This document shows, piece by piece, positions 1 to 10,720 of a stretch of 64,000 nucleotides of DNA. Numbering within the stretch: position 1 is the first letter of the stretch; the number at the start of each line of letters is the position of its first letter. Origin of the DNA: Thinopyrum elongatum. Its lineage: Eukaryota > Streptophyta > Magnoliopsida > Poales > Poaceae. The stretch is from assembly GCA_011799875.1 (NCBI GenBank), contig CM022301.1, positions 86,571,667 to 86,635,666 of the forward strand, written 5' to 3'. Both the position numbers and the translations under genes were made by a program. The notes under the pieces are model-generated. The model did no database searches. It was not told where the DNA came from and saw only the letters and a program-made list of their open reading frames with translations.

Positions 1-2038
1 CCTATAACAAAATATGACTATATGAATGCCTCTAGCAGTGTACCAGGATGTGCAATGATCTAGTGTAACATGTATAAAAAATGATGCACGGTGGCTGTGC
101 CACAACTACTATGTCAGCTATATGATCATGCAATGCAATATGACAATGAATGCTCAAGTCATCAAAACGGAAGCGGTGGAAGTTGCATGGCAATATATCT
201 CGGAATGGCTATGGAAAAGCCATAGTAGGTAGGTATGGTGGCTGTTTTGAGGAAGATATAATAAGGCTTATGTGTGATAGAGTGTATCATATCACGGGAT
301 TTGGATGCACCTGCGAAGTTTGCACCACGTCTCGAGGTGAGAAAGGGCAATGCACGGTACCGTAGAGGCTAGCAAATTGCGGAAAGGTAAGAGTGCGTAT
401 AATCCATGGACTCACATTAGTCATAAAGAACTCATATAATTATTGCAAAAGTTTATGAGCCCTCAAAGCAAAGTACTACTATGCATGCCCCTAGGGGGAT
501 AGATTCGTAGGAAAAGACCATCGCTCGTCCCCGACCACCACTCATAAGGAAGACAATCAATAATAAATCATGCTCCAACTTCATAGCATAACGAGAGACT
601 ATATGTGCATGCTTCGGGAATCACAAACCTTAACACCAATATTCTTACTAACCACAACCGTTTACTAGTACCTCCCACATATTCCATCTCTATATCGCAA
701 AACTATTGCAAGGAATCAAACATATCATATTCAGTGATCCATAAGTTTTATGTAGGATTTTATGACTAACCATGCAATTGACCAATTCCTGTTGACTCTC
801 TAAATAGATATAAGTGAAGCATGAGAGTTTAATTCTTTCTATAAAAGACCAAGCTCTAATAAATATAAGTGAAGCAAAAGAGCATTCTTCAAATAACGGT
901 TTTCTATGTGAAGAGAAACAGGCAATCCAAACTTCAAATGATATAACTGAAGCACATGAAGCATTCTATAAAGCCACACTCAAAAGATATAAGTGAAGTG
1001 CAATGAGCATTCTATAATTCGACCATGGACTATCTCATACTAGCATGGTGCATAAAATAAAAATGAAAAATAAACACAAAATACGCTCCAAGATTCACAC
1101 ATATTACATGAACGAAACGAAGACGAAAACATACCGATACTTGTTGAAGAAAGATGGGATGCCTTTTGGGGCATCCCCAAGCTTAGACGCTTGAGTCTCC
1201 TTGAATATTTACTTGGGGTTCCTTGGGCATCCCCAAGCTTAAGCTCGTGCCTCTCCTCCTTCTCCTCATATCGAGACCTCCTCGATCTTTGATCACTTCA
1301 TCCACACAAAACTCAACAGAAAGCTCGGTAAGATCTGTTAGTATAATGAAGCAAATCACTACTCTAAGTACTGTTGCAAACCAATTCATATTTTGTTTAT
1401 GCATTTTAACTACTTTAATATAACTTTTCCATGGCTTATACCACCAATAAAAATCGATAGTTTCATCAAAACAAGCAAAACAATGCATCAAAAACAGAAT
1501 CTGTCTTAAACAGGACAGTCTGTAGCAATCTGAACACCTACCATACTTATGTTACTCCAAAAATTCTGAAAAATTAGGAAAAAATAAAAAATTTGTATAT
1601 AAATACTGTGCAAAAAATTTCAGAAACTTTTTACTTTCCAGTAAAAAAATGTAAAATCACGCACTACAGCCAAAGTATCTGTTTCTGCACCGCACATACC
1701 AACAAGCAATCTAATCATCCTAAAGGCAAATCTTGGCACATTATTTTTATCATACAATGGATTTGTACAAGGGGATAATTATTTTTGTGAGAACTTTCAT
1801 GAAAAATTCTACATTTTTTCCATGAGCATGAACACAAGTGTTCAAGGTCGACCCTCACTTCTCCAATGCATCACCTTTCAATCGCTTCTCTTTTAGTGAA
1901 GTTTTAAGTTCCCCTCTATATTTTTTTGTTTTTGAACTTTATAAAAGCACTCAACAGAAATAAAATGACTCTCTAAAACTTCCGGATTGTCTCCCTGGCA
2001 GCGCTTTCTTTAAAGCTATTAAGCTAGGCATAAAGTGC

Positions 2039-3385
2039 TCAAGTAATGAATCCACCCGGATCCCAAGGTATATCAAATCCAATTTTAATTAACAATGATT
2101 TGGCATTTAGTAGTGAGCACAAAGAAACATAAATCATGCAATGACGAAGTCTAACTCTCTTCCTATGCATCGGCATGTCATACAAGAACAATTCATGCAC
2201 ATCAAGTAAAGGCCAATACATAGCATAAGCAGTTTCTTGCAATTTTATCGTGTTGGAAACATAGAGAGGTGGAGATATAGTTCCTCTCTCATAATAATTG
2301 CAAGTAGGAGAAGCAAGCACATGCATATTATATTCATCAAAATCATCATGTGTAGCGGTAAAAGGCAACCCATCAACATAATTCTTAATAAGTGCAAACT
2401 TCTCTGATATAGTGAAGTTCGGAGAATTCAAAAAGATAATAGGACTATCATGTGTGGGTGCAATAGAAATAATTTCATTCCTAACATAAGGAACTATAGC
2501 AAGTTCATCTCCATAAGCATAATTCATATTGGCATCAAGGCCACAAGCACAGCAATCATCAAGTTCATCAAAAAGGGATATTTCAAATGAATCAACGGGA
2601 TCATAGCAATTATCATAGCATTCATCCTTCGGTAAGAACGAAGGGGCATTAAACAATGTATGAGTTGAAGAGTTACTCTCATTAGAATGTGGGCACGGGT
2701 GATCAATCCGCTCTTCCTCCGCTTGTTCTTCGCTCTCCTCATCATCTTTTTCATCCAATGAGCTCACAGTTTCATCAATTTCTTCTTCCATAGACTCCTG
2801 CAAAATATTAGTCTCTTCTTGGACAGCGGAGAAGTCCTCAATATATGGTTTAATATAAGCATTAGAAGAATAATTTTCATAGCAATATTTAAGTATGGCA
2901 AATTTTTTAGATTTGTAAAGAGTAGCATCATACTTTTCAATCAAAGAAGCAATTTCATAAGCACCCTTAAAAGCAACAAATTCTTCAATTTATTCAATAT
3001 CATAATAATTATAAACACCCTTGGCATAAGAAGATAAAATTCCATTATCTCTAAACTCACATTGATAAGGAAGGTGTTTCTTAGGGTCTTCAGAACAACC
3101 AGTAAAATCATGTATTTCACATCAATTCCAAGCATAGCATTGCATAGTATTAATTTGATGTAGTAAAAGTTTCCCTTTTTGAGATAAGCGGTGTCGCACA
3201 TAATAAGCATGCTCATTTAATGATTTTCCATCAACTAAGCTAGTTGGGTTTCCAGCACGAGCACAAATGGATCAAAGATGATCCAAGTAGAAAGCTTCAG
3301 TAGTATGATAGATTTTGGGTGGTTCTTCAACCATTGGTTTAGCGGGTACAACTAATTTTTTTTGTATTTTGCATTTCCTACCCAT
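2039..3385 (-). pseudogene. Gag-position ORF of element F, function unknown, three stops
   Basis: One frame runs from an ATG at 3385 to a stop at 2039 (about 448 codons), interrupted by stops at 3272-3274, 3122-3124 and 2990-2992. The longest open part is 301 aa (2039-2944). The N-terminus is basic (MGRKCKIQKK). The middle holds a strongly acidic Glu/Asp stretch, followed by a Cys/Asn/Tyr-rich segment (DECYDNCYDPVDSF) and a hydrophobic C-terminal third. I see no CCHC zinc knuckle, protease DTG/DSG or RT motif. It lies where gag should be, just inside the primer site, yet does not resemble the gag of element H at the same place. The ORF type looks familiar from wheat repeats but I know no assigned function. 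It could be a diverged Gag or a lineage-specific protein. Confidence 0.6.
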
Positions 3386-3478
3386 AACTAAAGATAGAAA
3401 ACAAGAACACAAAATAAAAATCTACTTAGTGATAAAGCAAACAAGCACACACGAGAATATTCACCCCGCGCTATTGCT

Positions 3479-3495
3479 CCCCGGCAACGGCGCCA
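3479..3495 (-). other. Primer binding site of element F (tRNA-Asp type)
   Basis: Read on the minus strand the site is TGGCGCCGTTGCCGGGG. It is complementary to the 3' end of plant tRNA-Asp (GTC) including CCA, by recall of that tRNA. It lies 11 bases inside the LTR edge at 3507, the correct place for minus-strand DNA priming. Athila-lineage elements commonly use tRNA-Asp. Confidence 0.85.
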
Positions 3496-3506
3496 GAAAA
3501 AGGTCT

Positions 3507-4992
3507 TGATAACCCACAAGTATAGGGGAATGTTTGTAGCCTTCTTCGATAAATAAGTGTCGAACCCAATTAGGAGCTAAAGGCAGAACAAATATTCCCT
3601 CAAGTTCTATCGAGAACCGATACAACTCTACGCACACTTGACATTTGCTTTACCTAAAACAAGTATGAAACTATTTTGCAAGAATAAAACTATGAGTACT
3701 TTGCGAGAATAAAACTACGAATAAATTGCAAGGTAATAAAAGTGGATAGCTTTTGTCAACAAGAAAGTCATTTATCCCTAGGCAATCGATAACAAGTACC
3801 GGTAATCATTCTTGTAATTTTATATGAGGGAGAGGCATGAGCTAACATACTTTCTCTACTTGGATCATATGCACTTATGATTGGACCCCTAGCAAGCATC
3901 TGCAACTACTAAAGGTCATTAAGGTCATGAAACCCAACTATAGCATTAAGTATCAAGTCCTCTTTACTCCCATACGCCATAAGCCACTTATCCGCGTTTG
4001 GGCTGCTGTCATCCCCCGCAACACTGACAATAAGCAAACCATGAACATATTGCAACACCCTACAGCGGGGGCCCCTCACGTTTGCGCGAGACAAAGGGCA
4101 CCGTTGGACAGCACCATAAATAAAATATACAATCATACCAACCAAGATCACGATTAACCCACAGGACAAAACGGATCTACTCAAACATCATAGGATAGCC
4201 AAATATCATTGGAAATAATATATGGAGTTGAGCACCATGTTTAAGTAGAGATTACAGCGGGGAAGAGAGGTGTTACACCGCTGCATAGAGGGGGAGAGAG
4301 TTGTTGTAGATGGTAGCAAGATAGTTGATGTAGATCGCTGTCACGAACCTAGCCCCGGCGGCACTCCGGCGCCACCGGGAGAGAGGGGGAGAGAGCCCCC
4401 CTCCTTCTTCTTCTTCCTTGGCCTCCCCCATAGATGGGAGGAGAGTTCCCCCTCTGGTCCATAGCCTCCATGGCGGCGGAGGGGCGGGAGCCCCTCCGAG
4501 ATTGGATCTCCCTCTTTCTGTTTCGCATTCCCTAGATCAGGCCCTTCACCGTTTCTTATATTCCTGGAGATCCGTAACTCCGATTGCGCTGAGATTTTAA
4601 CATGATTTTTTTTCCATAAAATATCTTTCTTGGGCCAGAAGAAGGGCTCCAACCGACGTTCGAGTAGGGCACAAGACACCAAGGCGCGCCTGGGGCCTCG
4701 GGCGCGCCCTGGTGGGTTGTGGGCACTGTGGGCCCCCGTTTGCATTGATTCCACCTCCCAAAAATCACATAAATTCCAAAAAAAAATCTCCGTAAATTTT
4801 TATCGCGTTTGGACTTCATTTTATAAGGATTTTCTGCGATACAAAAAACATGCAAAAAACAGGAACTAGCACTAGGCAGTGGATCAATAGGTTAGTCCAA
4901 TAAATCATATAAAAAGTTGCCAAAAATATGTGAAAGTTCTATAATATTGGCATGAAACAATAAAAAATTATAGATACGACGGAGACGTATCA
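3507..4992 (-). repeat. 5' LTR of element F
   Basis: A 1486-bp LTR with TGATA/TATCA edges; on the minus strand it begins TGATACGTCTCCGTCG. It holds a TATA-like AATATAAG near 4554-4562 (minus) and, upstream of it, a decayed copy of the GGCGCGCC palindrome (4670-4721) seen intact in element H. The edge next to the primer site at 3507 is supported by that site. The outer edge at 4992 is supported by Sabrina-type LTR sequence resuming at 4993. Confidence 0.8.
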
Positions 4993-5928
4993 CACCATCT
5001 CCTCTCAAACCCTAGTTCATCTCTTGTGTTCAATCTTTGTACCGGAACTATAGATTGGTACTTGTGGGTGACTAGTAGTGTTGATTACATCTTGTAGTTG
5101 ATTACTATATGGTTTATTTGGTGGAAGATTATATGTTCAGATCCATTATGCTATTTAATACCCCTCTGATCTTGAGCATGATTATCATTAGTGAGTAGTT
5201 ACTTTTGTTCTTGAGGTCACGGGAGAAATCTTGTTGCAAGTAATCATGTGAACTTGATATGTGTTCAATATTTTGATGATATGCATGTTGTGATTCCCTT
5301 AGTGGTGTCATCTGAACGTCGACTACATGGCACTTCACCTTATTAGGGCCTAAGGGAATGCATTGTGGAGTAGTTATTAGATGAGGGTTGCGAGAGTGAC
5401 AGAAGCTTAAACCCTAGTTTATGCGCTATTCCGTAAGGGACAGATTTGGATCCAAAAGTTTAATGCTATGGTTAGATTTATTATTAATACTTTTCTCGTA
5501 GTTGCGGATGCTTGCGAGGGGGTTAATCATAAGTAGGAGGTTTGTTCAAGTAAGAACAACACCTAAGCACCGATCCACCAACATATCAAATTATCAAAGT
5601 AGCGAACACAAATCAAACCAACATGATGAAAGTGACTAGATGAAATTCCCGTGTACCCTCAAGAACGCTTTGCTTATCATAAGAGACCGTTTTGGCCTGT
5701 CCTTTGCCTCAAAAGGATTGGGCTACCTTGCTGCACTTTTATTACCATTACCGTTACTTGCTCGTTACAAATTATCATGCTACCAAACTACTCGTTACTT
5801 ATAATTTCAGTGCTTGCAGACATTACCTTGCTGAAAACCGCTTGTCATTTCCTTCTGCTCCTTGTTGTGTTCGACACTCTTACTTATCGAAAGGACTACG
5901 ATTGATCCCCTATACTTGTGGGTCATCA
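4993..5928 (+). repeat. 3' portion of a Sabrina-type LTR
   Basis: Plus-oriented LTR sequence ending in TGTGGGTCATCA, which I recognise from memory as the end of Triticeae Sabrina-type Gypsy LTRs. Its 5' part is missing because element F inserted at 4992/4993; that half and the rest of the element lie left of the window. Directly after 5928 comes Tat-element coding sequence rather than a primer site, so this is a 3' LTR or solo LTR. The predicted target duplication is the 5 bases after 5928 (cccac), whose partner is outside the window. Confidence 0.75.
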
Positions 5929-6520
5929 CCCACCTATCGAGCTTCTCCGGCAGCTTTGTTGGCAGTTCCAGCCGCACACTAAGGCCCTTGGCGTCCATGA
6001 AGACCCACCGGCACCGGAAGCTCTCCACCTCCTTTCCAGCCCTCATGAGCACGTTGTTCTTATGGATCACGAGGAAGGACACACAGCCGAAGCGTTGGGT
6101 CGGATCGTGCAGCCACAGGGAGAAGAAATGCCGAAGGAGCAGCACGGAGGGTCTCACGCCCACGAATGCCTCGCAGTAGAAGGCAAAGATGGACAGGAGG
6201 AGGATGGAGTTGGGTTGAAAGTGCAGGGCCTGGACCTGGTAGTGGTCAAGGACGGCGGTGAAGAACTCGGAGAAAGGCGGGACGAGCCCCGCGTAGACGC
6301 TGTGGAGGAAGAAGGGATAAACCATCTGCGCCAAGGTCCTTTGCTCGGCGGAGCCGGCCAGGAGAATGGTCTTGTTCCATTCATTGTCATTGCTCGCCGT
6401 CTGCGGGAGCATAGTGGCAAGGTGCTTCTCCTCGGTGACGGAGGACGCACCAAGGGCCGGCGTAGGAGAGGGGGAGAATCTTGCGGCCTGCGCGGCAGCT
6501 TTCGACTTCCCGGACGCCAT
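5929..6520 (-). pseudogene. Truncated reverse-strand gene of a Tat element (Transposase_28 domain)
   Basis: This is the N-terminal part of the extra gene that grass Tat-lineage Gypsy elements carry opposite to gag-pol. The start is placed at the ATG ending at 6520 (MASGKSKAAAQAARF), because the paralogue at 12396-15210 starts at the matching Met. The conserved block includes PPFSEFFTAVLDHYQVQAL and IFAFYCEAFVGVRPSV, typical of Pfam PF04195 ('putative gypsy type transposon'). The reading frame is broken at 5928 by the Sabrina-type LTR. Downstream (6521-6828) are the gene's own 5' flank and a polypurine tract leading straight into the LTR at 6829, so this piece belongs to a Tat copy lying to the left, most of it outside the window. 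The protein's function is unknown. Confidence 0.75.
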
Positions 6521-6828
6521 TCGCGAAATCTTGAAGGAAGAGGTGTAGGAGGAAGGAGGAACGCGACCGGATCTGGAGATGCTCTCGGCTGGGAGAAAGG
6601 GGATCTGGAGCAAGGCGAAGGGGAAGCAATGATGGCACGGTAGCGGGTGCCAGTCTTTTGTCAACCTGGGCAGTTGCCGAGGCAACGTTGGAAGTGGAGA
6701 TGCCCACGTCCCGTCAAGCGCCATGCATCAGCCTATCCCGCAGGTGATTGGGGCCCGCAGTGCTTCGCCCTTGCGCTTTGGCTTCGCCTCGAAGCCAAGC
6801 CCGAGCGTGCCTTGGGCATGGGGGATAC

Positions 6829-7697
6829 TGTCGGCGTTCTGGGAACCAGGGTACCCAGACTTGCCTGCCTGCGGCCCACGATGTGGCTCCTTCGACGGCC
6901 TGGTACGGCCCACCTACAAGACCGCCAAGATAGGACCCTCGAGAAGGCCCCCTGGCCTCGCGAGGCGGACGACACCAAGACCTCTAGAGGGAGCGGCATC
7001 CCCAGGCTGCCTCCCGAGGAGCGGAGTTTTCTATGCAGGTACCCAGCCTGATCATGAGGCTGCCATGACGACCAAGGCAGGCGGGCGCCAGCGGGCGCAG
7101 AGGAGGCAGTTTCCTCTTTGGTGCTAAGGAGGCAAGGACAGGCGTGGGTTCCCGAGGAATCTGGCAAACATTTCCATTCCGGTGCAACGCGACCAAGACC
7201 CCCAGCACGGCAGGACGGATGTCATCGCCGAGCCCACTGCTGCGTCTTGACTAGAAGCTTTGTAGACGAAGACCACCTTTCATCAGGATAAGATGTACTA
7301 CCTGTCCCCTTTCAAATTGGCCACTGTGGGATCCCTTCCCGCCTACGTTTTGGGGGAAGAGGACCAAGGCCACTATAAATATAGGTTAGGCACCACCGTA
7401 GAGAGGGATCGGATCCTTTCCACCCTCACCAACATAGCCCTCGCGAGGCTGTTCATCCACTGTACTAGTTCATCCTCAGCCCCTCGTGAGGCCAATCCAC
7501 CACAAAGCAGGAGTATGGTTTCACACAGCAAGGTGGCCCAAACCTAGGTAAACTGTCGTGTTCATCTTCTTCCTTGCTCACGCAAGTCCGGCTAGGCTAG
7601 GCTGTGGGCCGACGAGCTTGAAACTTGAGAGGTTGAGATCTTTGCACACGCCCCAGAGTTTAAACCTTCTGGGGTCTGCAGAGCCCTGAATCCGACA
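6829..7697 (+). repeat. Left LTR of element A (shared with the upstream Tat copy)
   Basis: An 869-bp LTR from TGTCGGCGTTCT to CCGACA. A TATA box (CTATAAATA) lies at 7373-7381. It is followed at 7698 by a degenerate primer-site-like sequence (cgcgtgccaggtagggg), for which I cannot name the tRNA. It is preceded by a polypurine-like ggcatgggggatac, which normally sits before a 3' LTR. Confidence 0.8.
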
Positions 7698-7769
7698 TTT
7701 CGCGTGCCAGGTAGGGGCGTGTTGAAGTCCTTCTTCCATCACTCGCTTCGCCTCTGTTCCGCCGCTCCC

Positions 7770-9318
7770 ATGGCCGACGCACGTTGTGTCCGCAGCGAGC
7801 GCCGGGCCGCCCGTGTCACCTAGACGGCACCCGTGGGCAGCGGCACTCCTCGCCGCTCTGCTTCCCCCATGGCTAACGCTGCCACTGACCCTGCTGCTGG
7901 CGAGTAGCAGGATTCGTCGCTGCCACCTTCCATGCGGCGTGATGGCCGCACCGCCACTCCGTCGCCTACTCCTGCCACAGCCTCATCCTCCCATGCTCAC
8001 CGTGGGCCGGCGAACACGCAGGCTGCGCTCCTCATGGCCTGCGATCTCCTGCGCTACCGCCCCGCCAATGACCTCTACGACGACTGGCTCGGCCGCATCG
8101 CTGAGCTCGTCAACACTGCCGGTGAGGCCCCTACGCCGTCCCGCTCGCTGCCTCCCCCGCCATACCGGGCGGGCGATGAGGCTGACAGTGCGCCTCCTCC
8201 TCCCCCTCGGCGTGACGTGGACCCGGAGCCCAGGCGCGATGCGCCCTCGTCGACCCATGGCGCGGGGCGCAAACAAGGGATGAAGCAAGTTGCCAGGTGG
8301 TGCAGCGGCCGCAGGCCGATGCGCGCGCCCTCGCGGCGCCTCAGCGCCTGCACCAAGACCTCGCGCCGCCGGATCCTGTGGCGCGTGGGCGACAAGACCG
8401 AGCCCCCCCCCCCCCCCCCGTGAGCGCGGCGGGCTGCCGTGGTTTCACCCCGGAGCTGCGCCGCGTCGTCTGGCCTGGCAAGTTCAAGCCGGATCTGCCT
8501 CCGGGCGACGACGGCACCCCCGACCCCGTAGAGTTCCTCCAACTCTACGCGCTGAGCATCGAAGCGGTGAGCGGTGATGAGAAGGTTATGGCCAACTGGT
8601 TCCCCATGGCCCTCAAGGACGGCGCACGCTCTTGGCTCCTGAACCTCCCGGAGGGGTCGATTTCCTCCTGGGATGACTTCGTGAGCGCTTCATCGCCAAC
8701 TTCCAGGGCACTCGTGACCACACCCTCATAGTGGCCGACCTGCAGCGCGTGAAGCACCAGCCGGGCGAAACTTTGCACAAATACATACATCGCTTTACGA
8801 GCGTTCGCCTCAAGATCTCGAAGGCGTCAGACGAGGCCATCATCTCGGCGTTCACTGATGGCGTTCAGGATGTCAAGATGAAGGAGCAGCTCACCATCCA
8901 CGAGGACCTGTGTTCAACCCTGGAGATGTTCAACCTAGAGACCAAGTGCGCAAGGGCCGAAGAAGGCCGCCTCTCCCTCCTTGAGCTTCCGGAGGCCGAC
9001 CCTGAAGACAAGAAGGCCAAGGCCAAGGAGGCAAAGTTAAAGGGCCCCGCCGTGCTGGCCGCGGAGCCCGCAATGAAACACGGCCGCGACCACGACGAGC
9101 CTCCGAGGGGCAACCGCCCGTTCTGCATCTTCCACAACGTCCACAGCCACAAAACCAACGACTGCCAGGAGCTCAGGGCAATCCGAGATGGGCGCCTTGG
9201 TCGCCGCCCCGAGCGCAGCAACCACGGCTACAGCCGTGGAGGAGGCCACGACGGATACCGCTCGGACTACCGTGACCCCCGCCAGGACTGGCGCGACCAA
9301 CCCCTCAAGGACCGCTGA
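7770..9318 (+). pseudogene. gag: Tat gag (capsid), broken
   Basis: This encodes the structural Gag of element A. The start is the ATG at 7770 in the frame of the 7932-8423 open stretch. The N-terminal third is Pro/Arg/Ala rich. The capsid part (Retrotrans_gag type) includes WPGKFKPDLPPGDDGTPDP, FPMALKDGARSWLLNLPEGS and VKHQPGETLHKYIHRF. A nucleic-acid-binding knuckle-like motif (CIFHNVHSHKTNDC) lies near 9124-9165. Two stops lie in the first 45 codons. Frameshifts occur near 8285, beside the Lys/Gln region, and near 8690, where one base appears lost. The terminal TGA is at 9316-9318, but the same frame continues into the protease, so the ancestral product was probably a single Gag-Pro-Pol. 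A poly-C run at about 8404-8420 is a likely slippage site. Confidence 0.8.
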
Positions 9319-10146
9319 CAAGGCCAGCCTCGTGACAGCCCCTAGCGGCACCAGCCTCATGAGGACCGTCCTCAGGGCAACGCCGGTCTCCCTCCGCTGC
9401 CGCCGCCGCCAAGGAGAAATGACGACAATCGACAGGACGATGGGGCTGGGGGCTTCCCGGAGCCTCGAGCAATCACCTGCATCCTGGGTGGTGCTCAGGC
9501 CCCCACCTCACATCGCATCTTCAAGCAGTTCTCTCATGAGGTGAACGCGGCCCTCCCGAAGCTTGAGGCGACGCATCCCCTCAGGTGGTCACAGCACGCC
9601 ATCACCTTCGATTCCAAGGACCAACTTAAGTGCTCCGCCGCCGCTGGCGCACTCCCTATGCTCTGCATGCCCACCATCAACAACATCCTCGTCACCAAAA
9701 CCATCATCGACGGTGGTGCGGGGCTCAATGTTCTCTCCGTCGAGACATTTGAGACGCTCCAGGTGCCCTACGACCAGCTCCTACCCACCAAGCCTTTCTC
9801 AGGAGTGACCGATGGCTCCACCGTTCCCCTGGGGCAGGTGCGCCTCCCAGTCACCTTTGGCAAGCGCGACAACTACCACACCGAGCTCATCGACTTCGAC
9901 ATCGCCCACATCGGCCTCCCGTACAATGCCATCCTTGGGTATCCGGCCCTTGCCAAGTTCATGGCAGTGACCCACCATGGTTACAACGTCCTCAAGATGC
10001 CGGGGTGCGGCGGTATCGTCATTGTCGCTTACGACGAAAAGGATGCGGTGTGCTTCCTCGAGGGTGCTTACAAGGTTGCGGCGGTCGAGAACTCTGACGA
10101 CGAGGGCGCCATCCTGCCTCCTGACGCCATCCCCAAGAAGAAGTAG
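9319..10146 (+). pseudogene. Tat aspartic protease region
   Basis: This is the retropepsin that would cut the element A polyprotein. An uninterrupted 201-aa stretch at 9541-10146 follows a stop near 9343 in the same frame as gag. The catalytic loop is IIDGGAGLNVLS (Asp-Gly-Gly in place of Asp-Ser/Thr-Gly, as usual in this lineage). A hydrophobic motif follows (FDIAHIGLPYNAILGYPAL, the flap/ILG-type signature). The protein stops at a run of lysines (10144-10146) where pol should continue. Downstream, only broken fragments of the linker and RT remain. Confidence 0.8.
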
Positions 10147-10493
10147 CAGCTCCTCCCCAAGGGCCGTCGGGAGGCTGGGGCGCCTACCGATGGTGCCTTA
10201 GGCCCCGCGCCCATGGCCGGGGCACCTTTCCCTCTCGCATAGGAAGGCGCGCCTGGCGCCCCCCTCAGGACGGGCTCGGGGGCTCTCGTCTGGAGGGCCT
10301 CAGACCTGACCAGTGCAATGAGGGAGGCGTTTGGGCACCACGTGGGGGCGTGCTTCGACGCGCGCCTCCGTGAGCAAGGCGCGAGGCGCCAGGCGCGCAA
10401 AAGTTCATCACCAAGGCAATAGAAGAGCTTCAGGAGGTGCAAGCCATGCATGGTGAGCGTTGCTCCACATCACCGGCTGCAGCACCGCCCCCT

Positions 10494-10720
10494 GACATGG
10501 GCGGCGAGCTGCGCGTCTGCGTCAACATCCCAGGCCTCAACAGGGCTGCTTCGCAGGACCTTTTCTAGCCGTCCCGTGTCGGCCGGAGCGGGGGCTACCC
10601 ATGCAGCTACGTCCGCATGCCGTTTGGCCTGCTGAACGTGGTCGCCTCTTACCAGCGCTTCGCGCAGGGTGCCATGGCAGCCCACGAGGCTAGGCGCCAG
10701 GCAGTCCTAACGGAGGAGGT
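10494..10720 (+). pseudogene. Remnant of Tat reverse transcriptase with an internal deletion
   Basis: In one frame the DNA reads a CV(N/D)-IPGLNRAASQDLF motif, the start of the RT palm, then after a stop and a short gap SYVRMPFGLLNVVASYQR, the later palm motif. The intervening motif region and everything after it (YxDD, RNase H, integrase) are missing. Two deletions are therefore implied, one inside RT and one that removed the rest of pol. No enzyme could be made from this. Confidence 0.65.

Larger units (their letters stand above)
1..4992 (-). mobile_element. Element F: Athila-type Gypsy element without pol in view, 5' part
   Basis: This is a minus-strand LTR retrotransposon whose 5' LTR lies at 3507-4992, followed leftward by a primer site (3479-3495), a gag-position ORF (2039-3385) and about 2 kb of noncoding 3' sequence that runs off the window. 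The noncoding part aligns with the internal region of element H at an offset of about 30.2 kb, including repeated 'aagtgaagc' units (about 808-1000) and two GCATCCCCAAGCTTA tracts. By that alignment the 3' LTR should start roughly 580 bases left of the window. No pol is present in the visible part. The LTR edges are TGATA and TATCA. The element inserted into the Sabrina-type LTR that continues at 4993. The family resembles Sabrina/WHAM relatives of Triticeae, but I cannot fix the name. Confidence 0.75.

Noticed and set aside
1183..1491. Short ORFs in the 3' region of element F
   Set aside because: Overlap polypurine tract copies and noncoding repeats; frames are not kept in the homologous part of element H.
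3471..3500. tRNA-like sequence (ccccggcaacggcgcca)
   Set aside because: Only the 3' end of a tRNA-Asp is matched; there is no cloverleaf around it. It is a primer binding site, not a tRNA gene. The same applies at 33123-33139.
5918..6643. Long plus-strand open frame (241 codons)
   Set aside because: It is the complement of the reverse-strand Tat gene and LTR flank; its composition (Gly/Glu/Arg rich) is that of a shadow frame and no domain is visible.
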